Assembly (NCBI GenBank): GCA_022264855.1
Contig: JABYQU010000004.1
Location: 124,001-188,000, forward strand
Length of the DNA stretch: 64,000 nt
From: Lenzites betulinus
Taxonomy: Eukaryota; Basidiomycota; Agaricomycetes; Polyporales; Polyporaceae
Direction: 5' to 3'
The position numbers and the translations under genes were made by a program. Positions 44,792 to 58,100 of the stretch are shown in pieces. The notes beneath the pieces were generated by a model, which worked only from the letters and a program-made list of their open reading frames with translations, was not told the origin of the DNA and did no database searches. Position 1 is the stretch's first letter. Each line of letters opens with the position of its first letter.

Positions 44792-47700
44792 ATGTCATCT
44801 GGTCAACCGACGTTGCGTGTGGACACCGGTCTCACTGGGGGGCAGTTTGTAGTGGACGGCGGCTCTGCTCCTGCATCTCCCACCTCTCCTCGTTCACCAG
44901 CATTCACTTCTGCGAGGGATCGCGCTCGGAGCATCTCACAGTCTGTCCTTCCCTCTTTCCGAATATCCAGTGTTGGAAACGCGGACAAGCAAAACGACTT
45001 CAAGCCAGTCTCTTCCAACCAGGCCGCTTCGCACGGTCTCAACAGGGCACGCAACGAGTCGCGCAAGCTCTTGGCACACATTCTATCGCAACTCCAGAAT
45101 AGGCCCGTCCCTCCCTCCCTGCTTAACAGTCTTGTCAATGGGCAAATTCGATCCGAGAAGGGAATTGGCTCGGTAATGAAATCGGTCAAGGGCGCAGTCA
45201 AATATACTGGTACTCTCCGGGAGCGTCGAACACATCAACCCGTACCTCAGGATGACACCGACTCGGGTGATGAACAGGACGAGGGATTCATCACAGACCT
45301 GACGTTCGACCTCATGAACCAGCTCAAGGATGTTCTTGTTCTCTCCATTGCGCATAAATGGGATATTTTCTACGACAGGTCTGTCGTAATTTGCTACCCG
45401 GATGTCTCTCCATACTGATACTATAGTAGCAATGCTCCTCAGAGCCAGCGGAGCAATAGCGAAAGGATCAGGGAGTCCTTCATGCGTCGCAGGAGCCTGT
45501 CCGTGACTCGTGGATCGAGGTCTCGTTCTCCCTCCGTTGGCAGGGAGTCCGAACCTGGCGCTGTCCGCGCCCCACAACTTCTATCCCAATGTATCTCCCT
45601 CCTTGCCTCTGTAATCTCCGAAGACTGTCGCTTCAAAACATCATCGCCCCGACCTTCTCGCCCTCCCAACTCTCTCCAGGCCATCACCCTAGACGTGGCG
45701 CAGTTCTTGCTGCATGCGCATCGCCATGACCCGCGGGTCATCTCACAGATTGGTTTTGCGTTGCTTCCCGCTTTCTTAACCTTCAGTCCTGAGATGCACA
45801 CAAGGCTTCTGTCCTTCTTTGACGATGGTGTGCTTGGGAATATCCTTGCAGATCTGAGGAGTTTACAAGGCACCCGCCAAATAACCTCTCCTTCAGCAGG
45901 TGCGGCGTTTTGCCTTGTAATATAGTAAGAGCCGCACAACTGAGTGTCGAGTAGATCTATCGTACCAGGATTCCATATCCAACCCCGAGCCACCAATGGT
46001 GTCTATCCTCGTTGACGAGGTTCAGGATGATTCGACCGCACCTCACACGGGAGCTACCTGGCGCCGATGGACTCAGTCTCTGTCGCCGGACGATGTAGCC
46101 CTGCGGGCCACGTCCGCGCCCCTCCAAGACCTCTCCGTATACCACCTTGCATCACTCATACCCCCACTGCTGGCCGCAATCCTTGAGAGCATCGACCTAA
46201 CAACGGCAAAGTCGTCCACTTTGCACAGATTTCATCGCTTGCTGAGTCGAATAGCCGAAAGCAAACCCGACACATATCTTGACACCCTGGCCGTGGTGGC
46301 CTACCACAATCCTCGAGCACGATACTCTGCCATCAGTCTTCTGTTGTCCTACTGGCCGCACGCGATTGGTCACCTCACGGTCAGCAAGACATTCCCCGCC
46401 ATAAACTACCATGAAGCGATTGCCCGCGAAACTCAAGGAACCTCCGTCACCCGTGTCCATCGCGCCCACCCATACGCACATCAATTCGTCCCGTGGCGAT
46501 TTGCGCGACCCGCGGCTCCCGACCTCTTTGCGGGCATGTCACAGAACGATTGTCATACATGCAACCAACCGATTGTGGGGTTCGGCCTCCTTTGCCCCTT
46601 ATGCATGGGTATGGTTCACTTTGACTGCTATGACTATCCCGACGGCAGTTTCTTCTCGCAGTACAAAGTAACCACGGACACCAGCAAGATCAAGGTCGCG
46701 GTGTACCGTTTCTGCCATATCCTTCCCCAACGTCATTCCGTCGCTCCCGAAGTCGTGCACAAAGCCCAGCATGCGTTCCGGCCGGTCAACTTATTTAGCT
46801 TGACGCTATGCTTTATTTGTAGGGAACCTTTGTGGGGCCCCGTCATGCAAGCATTGAAGTGTGGGACGTGCAGACAGTTCGTCCACTCGGCGTGCTTGAC
46901 TCGTGCATCCTCCGCGGATCTACCACGATGTCCTTCGGTCGCCATCAACGAAACGCATATGACTATCACATGGGCTCTCCTGCGACAGACTTTCGTTGAC
47001 TACTATCGCGAGGTCTTCCTCACGGAAGCAGACCTGCCACGCCGAACGTACGAGGAAATCTCCGTCTTCTTCACCGTGCTGTGGACGCAACTCCAGATCC
47101 TGACGAATGGCTTGGCTCTCGGATCGATTGCCGTGACACAGGAAAGCCCCACGTTCGAGGAAGGTCAGATGGACGAGTTCGAGATACACTACCTCGTCAA
47201 CCTCTATGAGGTCTACCTTTCCTCGCGCAACCCCACCGTCTCCGTCACCCTGTCGGACCACTTCGCGGAGAACAGGCTGCGGGCATCCGATACTCACGTC
47301 TTCTTCAACTGGAACATCCTATCATTCATCTCGAGCGTGATCAAGATGCCCGCTGCGAATGGTGGCGAATCTGCGGATGGGCTGTCTACAGATCTTCTTG
47401 CGCCTGGTCGGCCGGGCCCTGCACAGGATTCTTCTTTGGACGGGGATCTATATCCATACGAGGTAGTCACCCTCGCCCATCTCAGGGACCAGCTCGGCGA
47501 CCAACTAAACCTGAACTCGGAAGCGGCGGCGCGATACCTCCTGTCGCACCTATTCCATCTAGGGTTCTTCCAGCGCGTTGATTCGCAGAGTCGCCTATTC
47601 GACGGGGGACCCCATATAGAACGCTTACAGTGTTCCTTCCCGATCCCCTTGGGCCTCGAAGTCTCGGTAGAGGTCGAGACGCTGGTATCAGCCATCGAGG

Positions 47701-50700
47701 GCTGTCTATCCGACATCGACCTGTCCGTCAACGAGGCAGGCCTCCTGCTTCTGGTACGGAAATTCTGGCCGGACGGCATGTTGACAGATTACGCGCTGCG
47801 CAGACTGTCGAAGGCGGTCCTGACATGGATTCTATCTGAGGTCCGTAAGATGAACTGCAGCTTATATTGATTGCTGCTGACTGTCAGCAAATCAGGATGA
47901 CGATCTGGCTACGATGCTACGCGACTACGTCGCCCGAGGGCTGAGTCTGCCAGGTGTTCGATCGGGGGCCGATCTACAACCCTGGCCCTCCGCGAATCAG
48001 TCGCGACCAACAGCAGCGACTTCGGCAAATAATGGCGGCGACTATGTTGCGGGCCGGAGGGCTTTGTCGAATCGATATGCCGCCAGATGGCTGCTCGCAC
48101 TGCACGACCAGGGTCTCGATGAGTATGCTACGGTGGTGTTCGACTTGCTGGTTGAGCATGCGCAAGACCTTCCTATTGCCGACGATTTCTTCTTGGGCAA
48201 GGGACGTGACCCTGTCGCCAAGGTATGACCCTCCAAGTTTGTATTATGAATGTACACTGACTGCGTTCCATAGAGGGAGGTAGTCGTTACGGAAAAGCTG
48301 TTGCATCTCATCCTCAAGCTCAACCAGGCGTCCGTGGTCTTCACGACGTTCGACGATCTCTTCCAAAAGTGGCTGGCCCGTGCATCCTCTCTAGAAATAG
48401 ACGAGCAGATAGTGAGTGTCCCCAGTGCCTTGGCAGGCGAAACCGAGATTAACTTGAATCCAGCCACTGGCGTCTTTGTCCCGGCTATTCAGCAGGGAGC
48501 TCGACTCTGCGACCCAGAGGTTTAGCACCGTTGCCGACCCTCGGCTCACCATGACAGACAACTCAAGCCTTCTGAACGTGAATCCTCTCAGGGTTATCAT
48601 CGACATTGCCACCAAGAGCAAGGATGGCTTCGATAGTACCCTTCATTGGCTTTGTCTCTTCGTCCGCTCCGGAGTCGAGATCTCGGTGCCCACGTTCACC
48701 CAGCTGGTCATGCTTGGGAGGAAGTTTGGGACCTCGTTGGAGGAGAGCTCGCTCATCGTCAAGGCAGCTCTATGGTCGTGTTGGCTGAAATCCATGGGCC
48801 GCCAAGACATGCAGGGTGTAATTGCGGCCATCCACGAGGGTATCGCGCCGCAACTTGTCTCCTACTTGAAGTCTAGAGAGAAGGTCGACGGAGTGTAAGT
48901 ACATTATAAAGAGCGTTCTACGACGAATGTTGACCATACTTGCAGGCTGCAATTTATCCGCCAGTCTCTGGCAGCGTGCTTGCTGCTGTACGGATGCGAA
49001 CGAGATTTTCTGAAAGCTGCCAGGCTCATCGAGGAAAGCGAGATTCGCGGCCTCCCGTCAAGGTGCGTTGTCTTTGTTGTGATGAAATCGTTGCTCATGC
49101 TTCAAGCCAGGAGAAAACTGCACGCCCGAAATGATACCATCACCGACCCCATCATCGTGAGTTCAGGCCTTATAGACGCACTTCGAAGCTACGTCGAGAC
49201 CGGCATGGACGAAGTCACATGCGTTGTAGCTAAGTTCCTGGACGCGTTTATGTATCACGCACCGTTCGTCGAGTCCTATGAAGTGGACAACTTCATTCTG
49301 CGCAATGGCGCGTCGATATGCAGCTGGTAAGCATTTGTCATAGTCAGAGGGGCCTTGGCTTAATGCTAGTATACAGCGTGTGGCAATTCTACGCCGTTCA
49401 AGATGCGCGAATCTCAACGATCCGAACAGGGCTACTGTTACGGTCTCTCGTCGTGGATCCCCAGCCCTTCCAATACCTCATGCGGAGCCTTTTCAAGGAG
49501 GGTAGCAACTGGACAGCTCGGCAAGTGCACTCGGTTCATCTGCCAGCACTTTCTAACCTGGGGAGTTTAGCCTCGAAGCTGTTGTTCGGTTATTCCGAAT
49601 TATAGAAGATGCAACAAGTCCCGCGTTTGTCGTCGAAGATAGGCAGTGGCGCTCGAGCGTTATAGATGTTTTCCGCTACTTCTTCGCGGCCCTCTGGGAG
49701 GACGAGCGTGTACGTCGGTCTTACGACGTGGCGGAAGCTTACTGACTCCCCTATAGGAAGAGATCAGACTCGCGGTCGATACTTGGACGCAGACACTGCT
49801 CGCTGCGCACTTTGATACAATCACGCTTTGCTGGAGCGAGGCACTTGTGAAGTCTCCCATCTCAGATCGCGCAAAGCTGGTTTCGTTCTTGAACCAGCTT
49901 CGACCCCATTTCCCCCATTGGCGACGTACGTGGAACGTACGCACATTATTGGTCGCCATCTCACACTTGTGTTTTGTTGCAGTGCTTTCATGGGACGTCG
50001 TTCTCGAGTCCCTTTTGGAGAGCGAGTTCATACAACAGAATGGCGATGAAGAAGACGGCCCGATGTCAGCGCATTGGGTGCGTGTCTCCTTCCATGCCCA
50101 CCTCTCCGCTACTCAGTGCATGTGTAGTCTATGTATGGCCTGCCTTCGAGTCGCAATACCAAGCACGTCGACCCAGATTTGCAATCGCTCCAGGTAAGGG
50201 CCAGCGAAACCATCCACCCACATCTCTCTAACATGGGCTGCAGCACTCTTTGATGTCCCTAGCTTTGAGAATGTTGTCCGACGGCATCTCGATCGATGTC
50301 AGTAGCCTTCTCAAGCTCAAAGGCCATCTGGCCCGGGCGCTCGGGTTCTCAGAAGTAGCCATGGTCACTGCAGGAACAGGCACTGCGTTCTTTGTGCGCT
50401 TTAGCGGCCTTGACACCATCCCAGAGGCCGCACACCCATGCCTCAACGAGCTCATGCTCACCCTCGACTCCGCGGTGCCCTTCGATCTCATGCCCTCATA
50501 CATGGGCGGGCGATTCGTGGACGACGAGGTCCCGTCAACTCTGCTCATCGGCTCGGTGTTCGTGGATGTCTTCCTGGAGACGTTCATCCAATGCGACGAG
50601 TTGGAGAACCTGCCCGCGATCACGCTCAAGAACATGCTGAAGACCCTGATTATTGTCATATACAAGCATGACTTCGATAGCAGGACGCTGAAGATCTTCC

Positions 50701-52990
50701 AGCCACAGCTACGGAAGGCTGTCAAGCGCGCGCAGGAGCTCCTCCTGATGGACCTCAGCTACGATATACGACAACTGGTCCTTACGGCGTGTCATGCGTT
50801 TATCAAGAGGTGGCCCGTCTTGACCGGTAGTTTCGTCTGGTGTGTACTATGCTGCTCAAGGTCGTGCTCGACACTCACCTTGACCCTTATAACCACTCAG
50901 CGAGGTCATCGAGGCCGCGGTGTCACTGATGGAGAAGCTGAACTACCTTCAGAACGGCGATGATGTTCTCATTGACCAGACAAGAGGCTTCCTACGCATC
51001 ACCCTGGGCCTGTTCGTACCCACCTTTGCATACATTGAAACCACTAACCATGGCCTGCAGGTACGCATTCAGTGGCGTTTTCAGCACTCTGTGCAAGGTG
51101 TGTGAACATATACGCCCCAACGAGTGACACCGAACCCTTATGCAGGTGTTAACTTACAGCGCCCACGTTCGCCCGAGTTCTTCGCTATCATTAAACATGT
51201 CATCGGTCCGCATGTGAAGGCAGAACGGAATCCCAACCCCCTCGAGAGCCTGAGGGACGCCCTCCTGCGCGACACTTTGACGCGTGCCCTCGAAGGCGAA
51301 GACGAGTTCCTACAGGCTATCTTAGACAACGTCAACTCGTATGTCGAGATGGTGCACCATACAGACTACAGTCCTGCCCTTATGCAATGTGAGTACGCTT
51401 GGTGTAACTCGTGGGATGCTGGCTCACCGCGTTGGCAGTTGTCGGACTGTGCCTTGCAAGCCTGACTCGGAAAACGGCCGACCTGCATTTCGCGCGTTTC
51501 GATCCCAGCTCCCTTCTCCTGCTTGCGTGTACGCTCATTCAGCACAATAAGGCTCACAGTCGGGTAAGCAGTTGCGCAGTTATTAGCAGTTACCAGTATG
51601 GCTTACCACGATCTTTAGGATCTTTTGCTGTATCTGGAGACGCTGCTCCGCTCATCGCTCGTCCGGTTCAATGTCTCGGTGAGGAGTTTGAGACGAGTAT
51701 TGCACGTCACGACTACGCTCTACCGCAGGGCAGCCAAGGCTTCTGGTACCAACGCGAATAACGCTCTCGTTAATCCCGTTGCCGGTGCTATGCTCGAAGT
51801 CACCAAGGACTTCCTTCATATGAAAGCTCGGGTCTCACCGGCAACACAGACAGCTCTGATTGAGGTCAGTCTTGGTGGTGGTTCTCGCTATCGCGTTTGC
51901 TTGACGTAGCACGGATAGGCTTTGACCACGATCCATGCGAGGGTCATGTTCATCCCACTGGACTCGCAGATTCGCCTCGCAGATGACGGTCTCTTCTTCC
52001 TCTACCACGAAAGCTCCCCCGACAGTCCTGTGCAGAGCGACTTTGGCGCAGCGCAGACCATCGCGAAGATGATCATGCGTGGCGCTGAGCTTCAATCGAC
52101 CCTTCTAGGAAGCTTGGACGTGAGTGCTCAATATACTATCGCCTTAAAACGCACATGTAGCTCATCCATCATATTTGCTGCTATAGACAAACTCGATGAC
52201 GGTCCGTGTCTGGAATACCCTCATCATCGGCGCACTCTCCATGCCGTCCAGCGCCGCCGCGAAGCTCATGTTCGACCACTTTCCGTCGTTCACGCTCGCA
52301 TACAACACCTCGCTCAACCTCTACCAATCGCCCGCCGCGATCGCGAGCGCCGATGCCCAGGACCGTGCACACGGGGACATCAGCTACGCGTACGCGTCCA
52401 TCAAGCTGTGGCTCCTTCTTGCGCGCAAGCTGGCAGCTGAGGAGCCCCCACCCAACTCGTCGGAAGAGCAGCAGGATGGGGAGGCCTACGCAGCCAAATG
52501 GGTGTGGAATGAACTATGGCCACCATTCGAGCATGTCGTTAGCGCGTTCGAGGCGGACGTTCGTGCTGGGAACAACTCGGTAAGCCGGTAAAATATAGAG
52601 ATGTGGCGGTTTGGCTAATATCACTCTGCATAGCCGTTGGCCTCGAGCATATGGACGTCTGTCGGGGACCTGTTCCTGTTCCTGCGCCAGTCGCGTTCTT
52701 ACGTCGCTCTTGACACCGTGTTTTCCCAACTAATCCTCACGAGGCTCAAGGATGTGGTTCGGAGCGAGGCGAAGGTCAGTTTTCTTCCTTGTACAGTCAT
52801 TCTTCTGTCTGACAGGATGGATATTCCGTTGTAGATAATGAGGGTGGCGCGCAGCCTGAAGGAGTCACCCACGGAAGAATCGTTAGACTACTTCGTGAAC
52901 CAGGTCATCACGGAGATCGCTGCAGAAGAGAAGCTGCAAGCTGCGAAGCGCCAGATCAACATAGAGAGAGGCCGCAGGGTCGTCAGCTAG
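44792..52990 (+). CDS. Giant conserved protein with two C1-like zinc fingers, possibly UNC80-related
   Basis: This is a single long gene of more than 20 exons, about 2,300 residues, from MSSGQPTLRVDTGLTGGQ to INIERGRRVVS-stop at 52988-52990. Most of the protein is helical repeat-like sequence without enzyme motifs (for example PQLRKAVKRAQELLLMDL). In the large exon 45996-47870 there are two C1-type (phorbol-ester/DAG-like) fingers. The first, near 46551-46640, has spacing C-x2-C-x10-C-x2-C-x4-H-x2-C. The second, near 46806-46900, has C-x2-C-x13-C-x2-C-x4-H-x2-C. The N-terminus is Ser/Pro-rich. I recall basidiomycete proteins of this size annotated as UNC80-related (UNC80 is an accessory subunit of NALCN channels, whose fungal relative is Cch1). 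That link is a memory-based inference and needs a profile search. The existence of the gene is certain; its function is not. Confidence 0.72.
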
Positions 52991-53097
52991 ACGAATGGAG
53001 TGTGTTACTTGTATATTATGGTTCACGGTGTTTGGTAGTGTTCGGACTTGGGGCGATGGAATCTGTGCTACAGTATATGTGTTGGTATTGTATAATG

Positions 53098-53476
53098 TTA
53101 TTGCTTCTTCCTACTCTGAGCCTGGTGCTTCTCCGCGCGTTCATCCTGGATAATACGGACCCCGAGGAACAGCCCAATGGCCGAAATGCCTAAGACAACG
53201 ATGAACGCAGGTATGCGCAAGGCCCATTCACGGGATGGGAACCACGCATGCACAGGACTAGAGCTATCCAGGATCGGCTACCATACAGTGGTAAGGGCGG
53301 ATACACATTGAGATGTAGTTGCATACCAGTAGCAGCGTCCAAATGGTGTAGTATAAAAAAGCGATGGCACCGAACAGGAGCATCGAGCTGCCGCACGCCT
53401 TGTCGCTGATGCTCTAGTAGCCGGTGTGGAGAACGGGTTACAGAAGAACTCTCGCAAGGGCCTTGAAGCTTACCAT
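53098..53476 (-). CDS. DPM2: Dolichol-phosphate mannosyltransferase subunit 2
   Basis: This small ER membrane protein (about 89 residues) stabilises dolichol-phosphate-mannose synthase, which supplies mannose for N-glycans, GPI anchors and O-mannosylation. The ATG (53476-53474) is followed immediately by GTAAGC, so the first coding exon is only the start codon. Exon 2 encodes SISDKACGSSMLLFGAIAFL and the first membrane helix ending in WTLLL. The last exon begins PILDSSSPVHAWFPSREWAL, then a second membrane helix (FIVVLGISAIGLFLGV) and a charged cytosolic tail ending SRKKQ. Two helices with an intervening PxLDSxxxVHxxFP loop are the DPM2 pattern. The gene was not obvious as one open frame. It is head-to-head with OST3 (211 bp). 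Confidence 0.87.
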
Positions 53477-53687
53477 CTTGTCAGTCACTGCCTCTGCAGC
53501 TGGACATTCCGATGAGAGCAAGATGGTGAGCGTCGGGGACAGAGCAGCGAGTGGCTATGAATAGACGTCTAATAACGGCAGGCGCCCATTGACGCGCCGG
53601 AAGCGCCGACATCGACACGTCGCGTCGCGCGCAGCATCGTGGCTGCACCTCCTCCCAGCCCGTCTCTTCCCCCTCCTCCTCCCGGCC
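53477..53687. promoter_or_regulatory. 211-bp shared divergent promoter DPM2 / OST3
   Basis: Two ER glycosylation genes fire away from each other from this short interval. Much of it must serve as leader for one or both genes. No TATA box is apparent. Confidence 0.6.
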
Positions 53688-54929
53688 ATGCTGCTTCTGC
53701 CCTTTCTCGCTCTTTTATCTATCCCATTCTGCATTGCTGGATCTGCAGACGCCGCCCATGAGAAGCTCATAAAACTAGCGGCCTCGAACAATGGCGTCAT
53801 CAAGCTAGACGAGAGCACCTTCAATCTCCTGCTTACCCCCAACCGCGACTGGTCCGCGAGCATCCATTTCACTGCTCTTGACCCCAGGAGGAAATGCGGG
53901 CCTTGCAAGTAAGCAATCCCGGACTCTGAACGTAAGATGCGGGCCTTACGAAGTACTGCGCAGGGAGTTTGACCCGTCCTTCAACACGGTTGGGAAAGCG
54001 TGGTCAAAAGTACCCGCTGAGCATCGGAATGCCCACTTCTTTGCCACCGCAGACTTTGACAACACCATGGCGGTGTTCCAAAAGGTGTGTTAAGCTCGCC
54101 TTGCTAACGGAAGTGAGATTCGGAGTGATAATCCGTATCATAGCTCGGGCTCCAAAGCGCCCCCATAGTGCAGAACTACCCCGCAATCGAAGGCCCCCGC
54201 AAGCCTGCAAACGGCAGGACATCGCCCATCGTCTACGACTTCGGCAAGTACGTACACACGTCTCTCCCTACCCCCTCCTTTCCAAAGCGCCGCGGACTCA
54301 CCTCACTCCCAGTGGCTTCGACGCCGGCCCGCTCGCCGAGCAGCTCTCGCAGTTCACGCCCATCCCGATCCCGTACAAGGCCCCCTTCGACTACGCACGC
54401 ATCGCGACCGCCGCGGGCGTACTGCTCGTGATCGCCTCCGGCGTGCGCGCGTTCCTCCCCATCCTGCGCTCGCGCTGGCTCTGGGCGGCCGGGACCGTAG
54501 TCACGTCGCTCGTCATGACCTCCGGCTTCATGTTCGTGCGCATCCGCGGCATGCCGCAGAGCGGCGGCAACGGCCAGTGGATCGCGCCCGGGTACCAGAA
54601 CCAGTTCGGGCAGGAGGTCCAGGTCGTCTCCCTCGTCTGTGAGTGTGCATTTGGGCAGTGCAGTGAGGGTGGAGCGCTGACTGTGCGACAGACGGCCTGC
54701 TCGCGGCGGCATTCCTCATGCTCACGGTCGTCACGCCGTACCAGACGAACGCGGCACGGCAGCGCCTGCAGGTCTACCTCTGGTCGGGGGTCATCCTCGT
54801 CATGTTTTCCGTGCTCATCTCGCTGTTCCGCGTCAAGAACCGGGGTGAGTCCTCCGTCCACCGCATGAGAAAAGAATGGCCGTGTTTATTATCGTGTTGT
54901 CAGGATATCCGTTCAAGCTTCTGCTGTGA
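53688..54929 (+). CDS. OST3: Oligosaccharyltransferase subunit Ost3/Ost6 (thioredoxin-like)
   Basis: This subunit of the ER oligosaccharyltransferase forms mixed disulfides with nascent chains to aid N-glycosylation. About 330 residues are encoded. The start was taken at 53688 (MLLLPFLALLSIPFCIAGSA), which gives a clean signal peptide. The upstream in-frame extension is Arg-rich and unlikely. The lumenal thioredoxin fold carries the CGPC active site at residues 70-73 (RRKCGPCKEF, with the Lys codon split by an intron). Four membrane spans follow: AAGVLLVIASGVRAFLPIL, WLWAAGTVVTSLVMTSGFMF, LLAAAFLMLTVVTPYQ and VYLWSGVILVMFSVLISLF. The protein ends GYPFKLLL, close to the fungal Ost3 terminus. 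The last exon is about 26 nt. Confidence 0.93.
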
Positions 54930-55131
54930 GCGAGGGAGCGGGGCATGTAATAAGAGTGTTCCGACTATCTACTATCTATCGTCGATGCGTGATGATGCAT
55001 GGGCCCGTGCAAGAGAAAGCATTCAGAGAGATATCGCAGCCGAGAGCTAGGACTAGAAGCAATGCTGAGGGGGCCACACAAAAGAAGTTGCAGATACCTC
55101 GCAAGCAGTGAGATGAAAGATTGTATATCTA

Positions 55132-58100
55132 CTACGCCCCACCCGCCTCCTGTGAGAAGACGTCGACATAGCGACTGCGGACGTTGCGCTTCGCGCCGGG
55201 CCTGGCAGAGCCAGTGCGTGGCGGGCCTCCGCCGGGGGGCGGTGTAGGGGTGCCCGACGACGGAGGCATGGGCGAAGGAGGAGCTGAAAGCCCTTCGGCG
55301 TCGCTCGGAACAAGATTTGAGCGGACGCGTGGTGGCGGCGCCCTCCTCGGGGGCTCGGCGGTCAAGTCGATGGGATGAGCTGTCGCAGGACGCGCGGGTG
55401 GGGGTCCGAGAGGCGACGGAGGCGGCGCTGCGCCGAAAGAACGTCCTGGAGAAGCCGTCTGCGAGCGCGGCGGAGGTGCCGGGGCTGCAGGCTTCGCAGT
55501 TTCTCCCGAAGCCTGATCGAATGAGGCGTGAGCAACCGTTGACGCATATAAAGGAGCAGTACTAACATTCTTGTTCACCCAACGCTTGAGCTCCTTGTCG
55601 TAGTAGAAGGATGATTCCTCGCCGAGGTTGGCCTTCACGGGCGCAGCGGCAGTCGGCATTGGTTCGTTCCGCTTCCAAAGCCTGCTCAGCCAACCGCTCG
55701 ACGGTGCCTGTTTGACTTCTGGATGGAGGTTAGCATTGTTCGAAGGGTAGGATATGATTCAGATCTGCACATACCGGGCCTCTGGGGTTCTGCTCCTTTA
55801 GGCTTCTCTTCTTTTGCACCTTCCGCTGCCTCGCCCCCCTCCGACTGCTCCGCCTTCCTAGCACGGAACGCAGAATTGCCGAGACCCAGATCGTCATCGT
55901 CTTCCTCCTCGGCTAGCGCGGTATGCGACGGGCGCGGGAGCGGACTGCCCTGCTGCTTCGTCGCAGTCGGCGTCATAGACAGCATAGGGTCGTCCATCAA
56001 CGAGATGAAGCCCGAGTTCGAGGCGTCCGACGCGGGCTGGTCGTGCATCTCGCCAAAGCTCGACGCGGTGGGGGTCGCGGCGTCCGAGTCCGATGCGCCC
56101 CACCACGAGCCCGTGTTGGGGGGTTTTGAGTGGCCGCCGTAGGCTGACACGTCGTCGTGGGAACTGCCCTCAGGTCGGAGGTGATCAGAGGCGTGCGATG
56201 GGGCGTAGCCGTTCCCGTTCCCATACGCGTACGGCGACGAGCGCGGCTGTCCGTAGGACGCAGCGTCAGCGAAGGTCGCGGCGCTCGCAGACGCGACTCG
56301 GGCTATGGGCGATCCTGTGCGCTGGAAGGGACGTACATGGTCCATCGCAGACGAAGCTCTGTTGATGGGCATCATCGACCTGGACGGCGGACGGGCGCCC
56401 ATGGCGGACCCGGCGCGGAACGGCGGCGGCGGATTTGACATCTCTGTGAGATCTGTCACCGACTGATGTGGGGATGGGTAGGCGGACGTCGTCGCGGAAG
56501 AGATAGAGCTGAAGTTCGCAAAGGGTCCATGTGACTGCTGCTGTTGTGCCATGCCCTGTGCCTCTTCGGGCCTGGGAGACTCTCCGTCGCCGGCAATGAA
56601 CTTTGTGAAACGGCCCTCCAGCCAGTTCCCTATGCTGTCCAAGCTGGGCTTTGACATCTTCCCAGGGATCCACGAGCCGGATTTGTCCAGCTGTGGTGCT
56701 GCCGTTAGGCGGTCGCTGAGGGTCTTGAGTTGCTCGATGAATGACATGTTGATGCAGGGAGTACCACGATTGAGACTGTTCGAGATAGCCTCACAGTAGC
56801 TGTATGGTAGTCAGCATAAGGGGTCAAAATCATAGAGCAACCACTGACCGATTAGCCTGCTGAACATGGCCCATCTCCGCCAAACACATCGCGCGGAACA
56901 GCTTATATGGCTGCAGGTGGGGGAAGCCGATGAATGCCTCTTGCCCCTTCGCGGGGGTAGCCAAGGACATGGCAAACTCTGCAATCTCGGAGAAGATTAT
57001 GGGATCCGAGTCCTTGTAGTACGTGGGAGAGACGGCCGCGGACGGGCTTCCGAGTAATGTGAGGCGAGGGTGGCTGCCCATGACACTCATAGGCGACGTC
57101 TGCGGGGACAGCATGTAGCTGCACACACCTTCAGCAACATTGCAAAGGATAATTGAGTACGGGCTTACCAAACATGAGAAGCCTCAATCCACTGGTGCAT
57201 CGATAGCTGGTCGCCGAAAGCTGTGAGCGCGGAAGAGGAGTCAGGCGTGGACGGGTTCGACAGCATCATCGCTGTAGTCTTCGACCAGTTTGCAAGCACT
57301 TCCGCGGGCACATTCAATGGCTGGACAATGGGGAAACTTGGCGTGATCGGCGTGATGGACGGTTGAGGCGGCTGAGGGATTTGCAGCGTCTGAGGGTGTT
57401 GAATGAGAGTGCTGGGGGCCACAAGCTCTTGGACTAAAAGGCCCGTCAGATGACATATACTAAATAATTGAAGGACTGAACCCACCCGAAGCGGCGCCGT
57501 TGCCACCGTACAAGCTATACGCCACACGCAGTCCTTCTCGCCCTTCTGTCACGTCCCCTTGGGTCTGGCTGCTGCCTTTCGCCAGCTCTGCGCGGACCCA
57601 CTCGGTCACGACCTCCTTCCAAGTATCCTTACCTATGCTGCTCGCAATCACGAGGGCGTGAGGCCACAGCTTCTCGTCAGCCGCATAGTGACATGCGCCG
57701 CGACGATCGCCTTTGGCCAGAAGATCCTGGATCTTGTCGAGCTGTGATGATCGAACGACATTGGTGGCGACCGTGTAATCGTGGGTGTTAGGAAGGGCAG
57801 AGGGAAGTCCAAATTGAGACCCAATTAAGAGATCGGAGGAAGACGCAGGGATGATCCCAGATGATTCCGACGTGGTGATGGGTCCTTCGAGGTCAGGAAG
57901 CAAAGCAGTACGGACCGCCGCATCGACTTCGGCGCTAGAAGAGCGTTCAGTCTATCGACGCAGAAGCGTAGAATGCGAGTGTAACCCACCTGCCGCTCAG
58001 GCGCCCGTCATTTTCGACCATGGCCTTGAGCAACAACACCAGGATGCGTTTCGCCTCGGCACGACTCCGATCGACGCTGCCCGCACGATGATACCCCAGA

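Noticed and set aside
53969..54868. 299-codon plus-strand open frame
   Set aside because: It overlaps OST3 exons and introns in another frame and is Arg/Ser-rich. The OST3 model with CGPC and four membrane spans explains the region.
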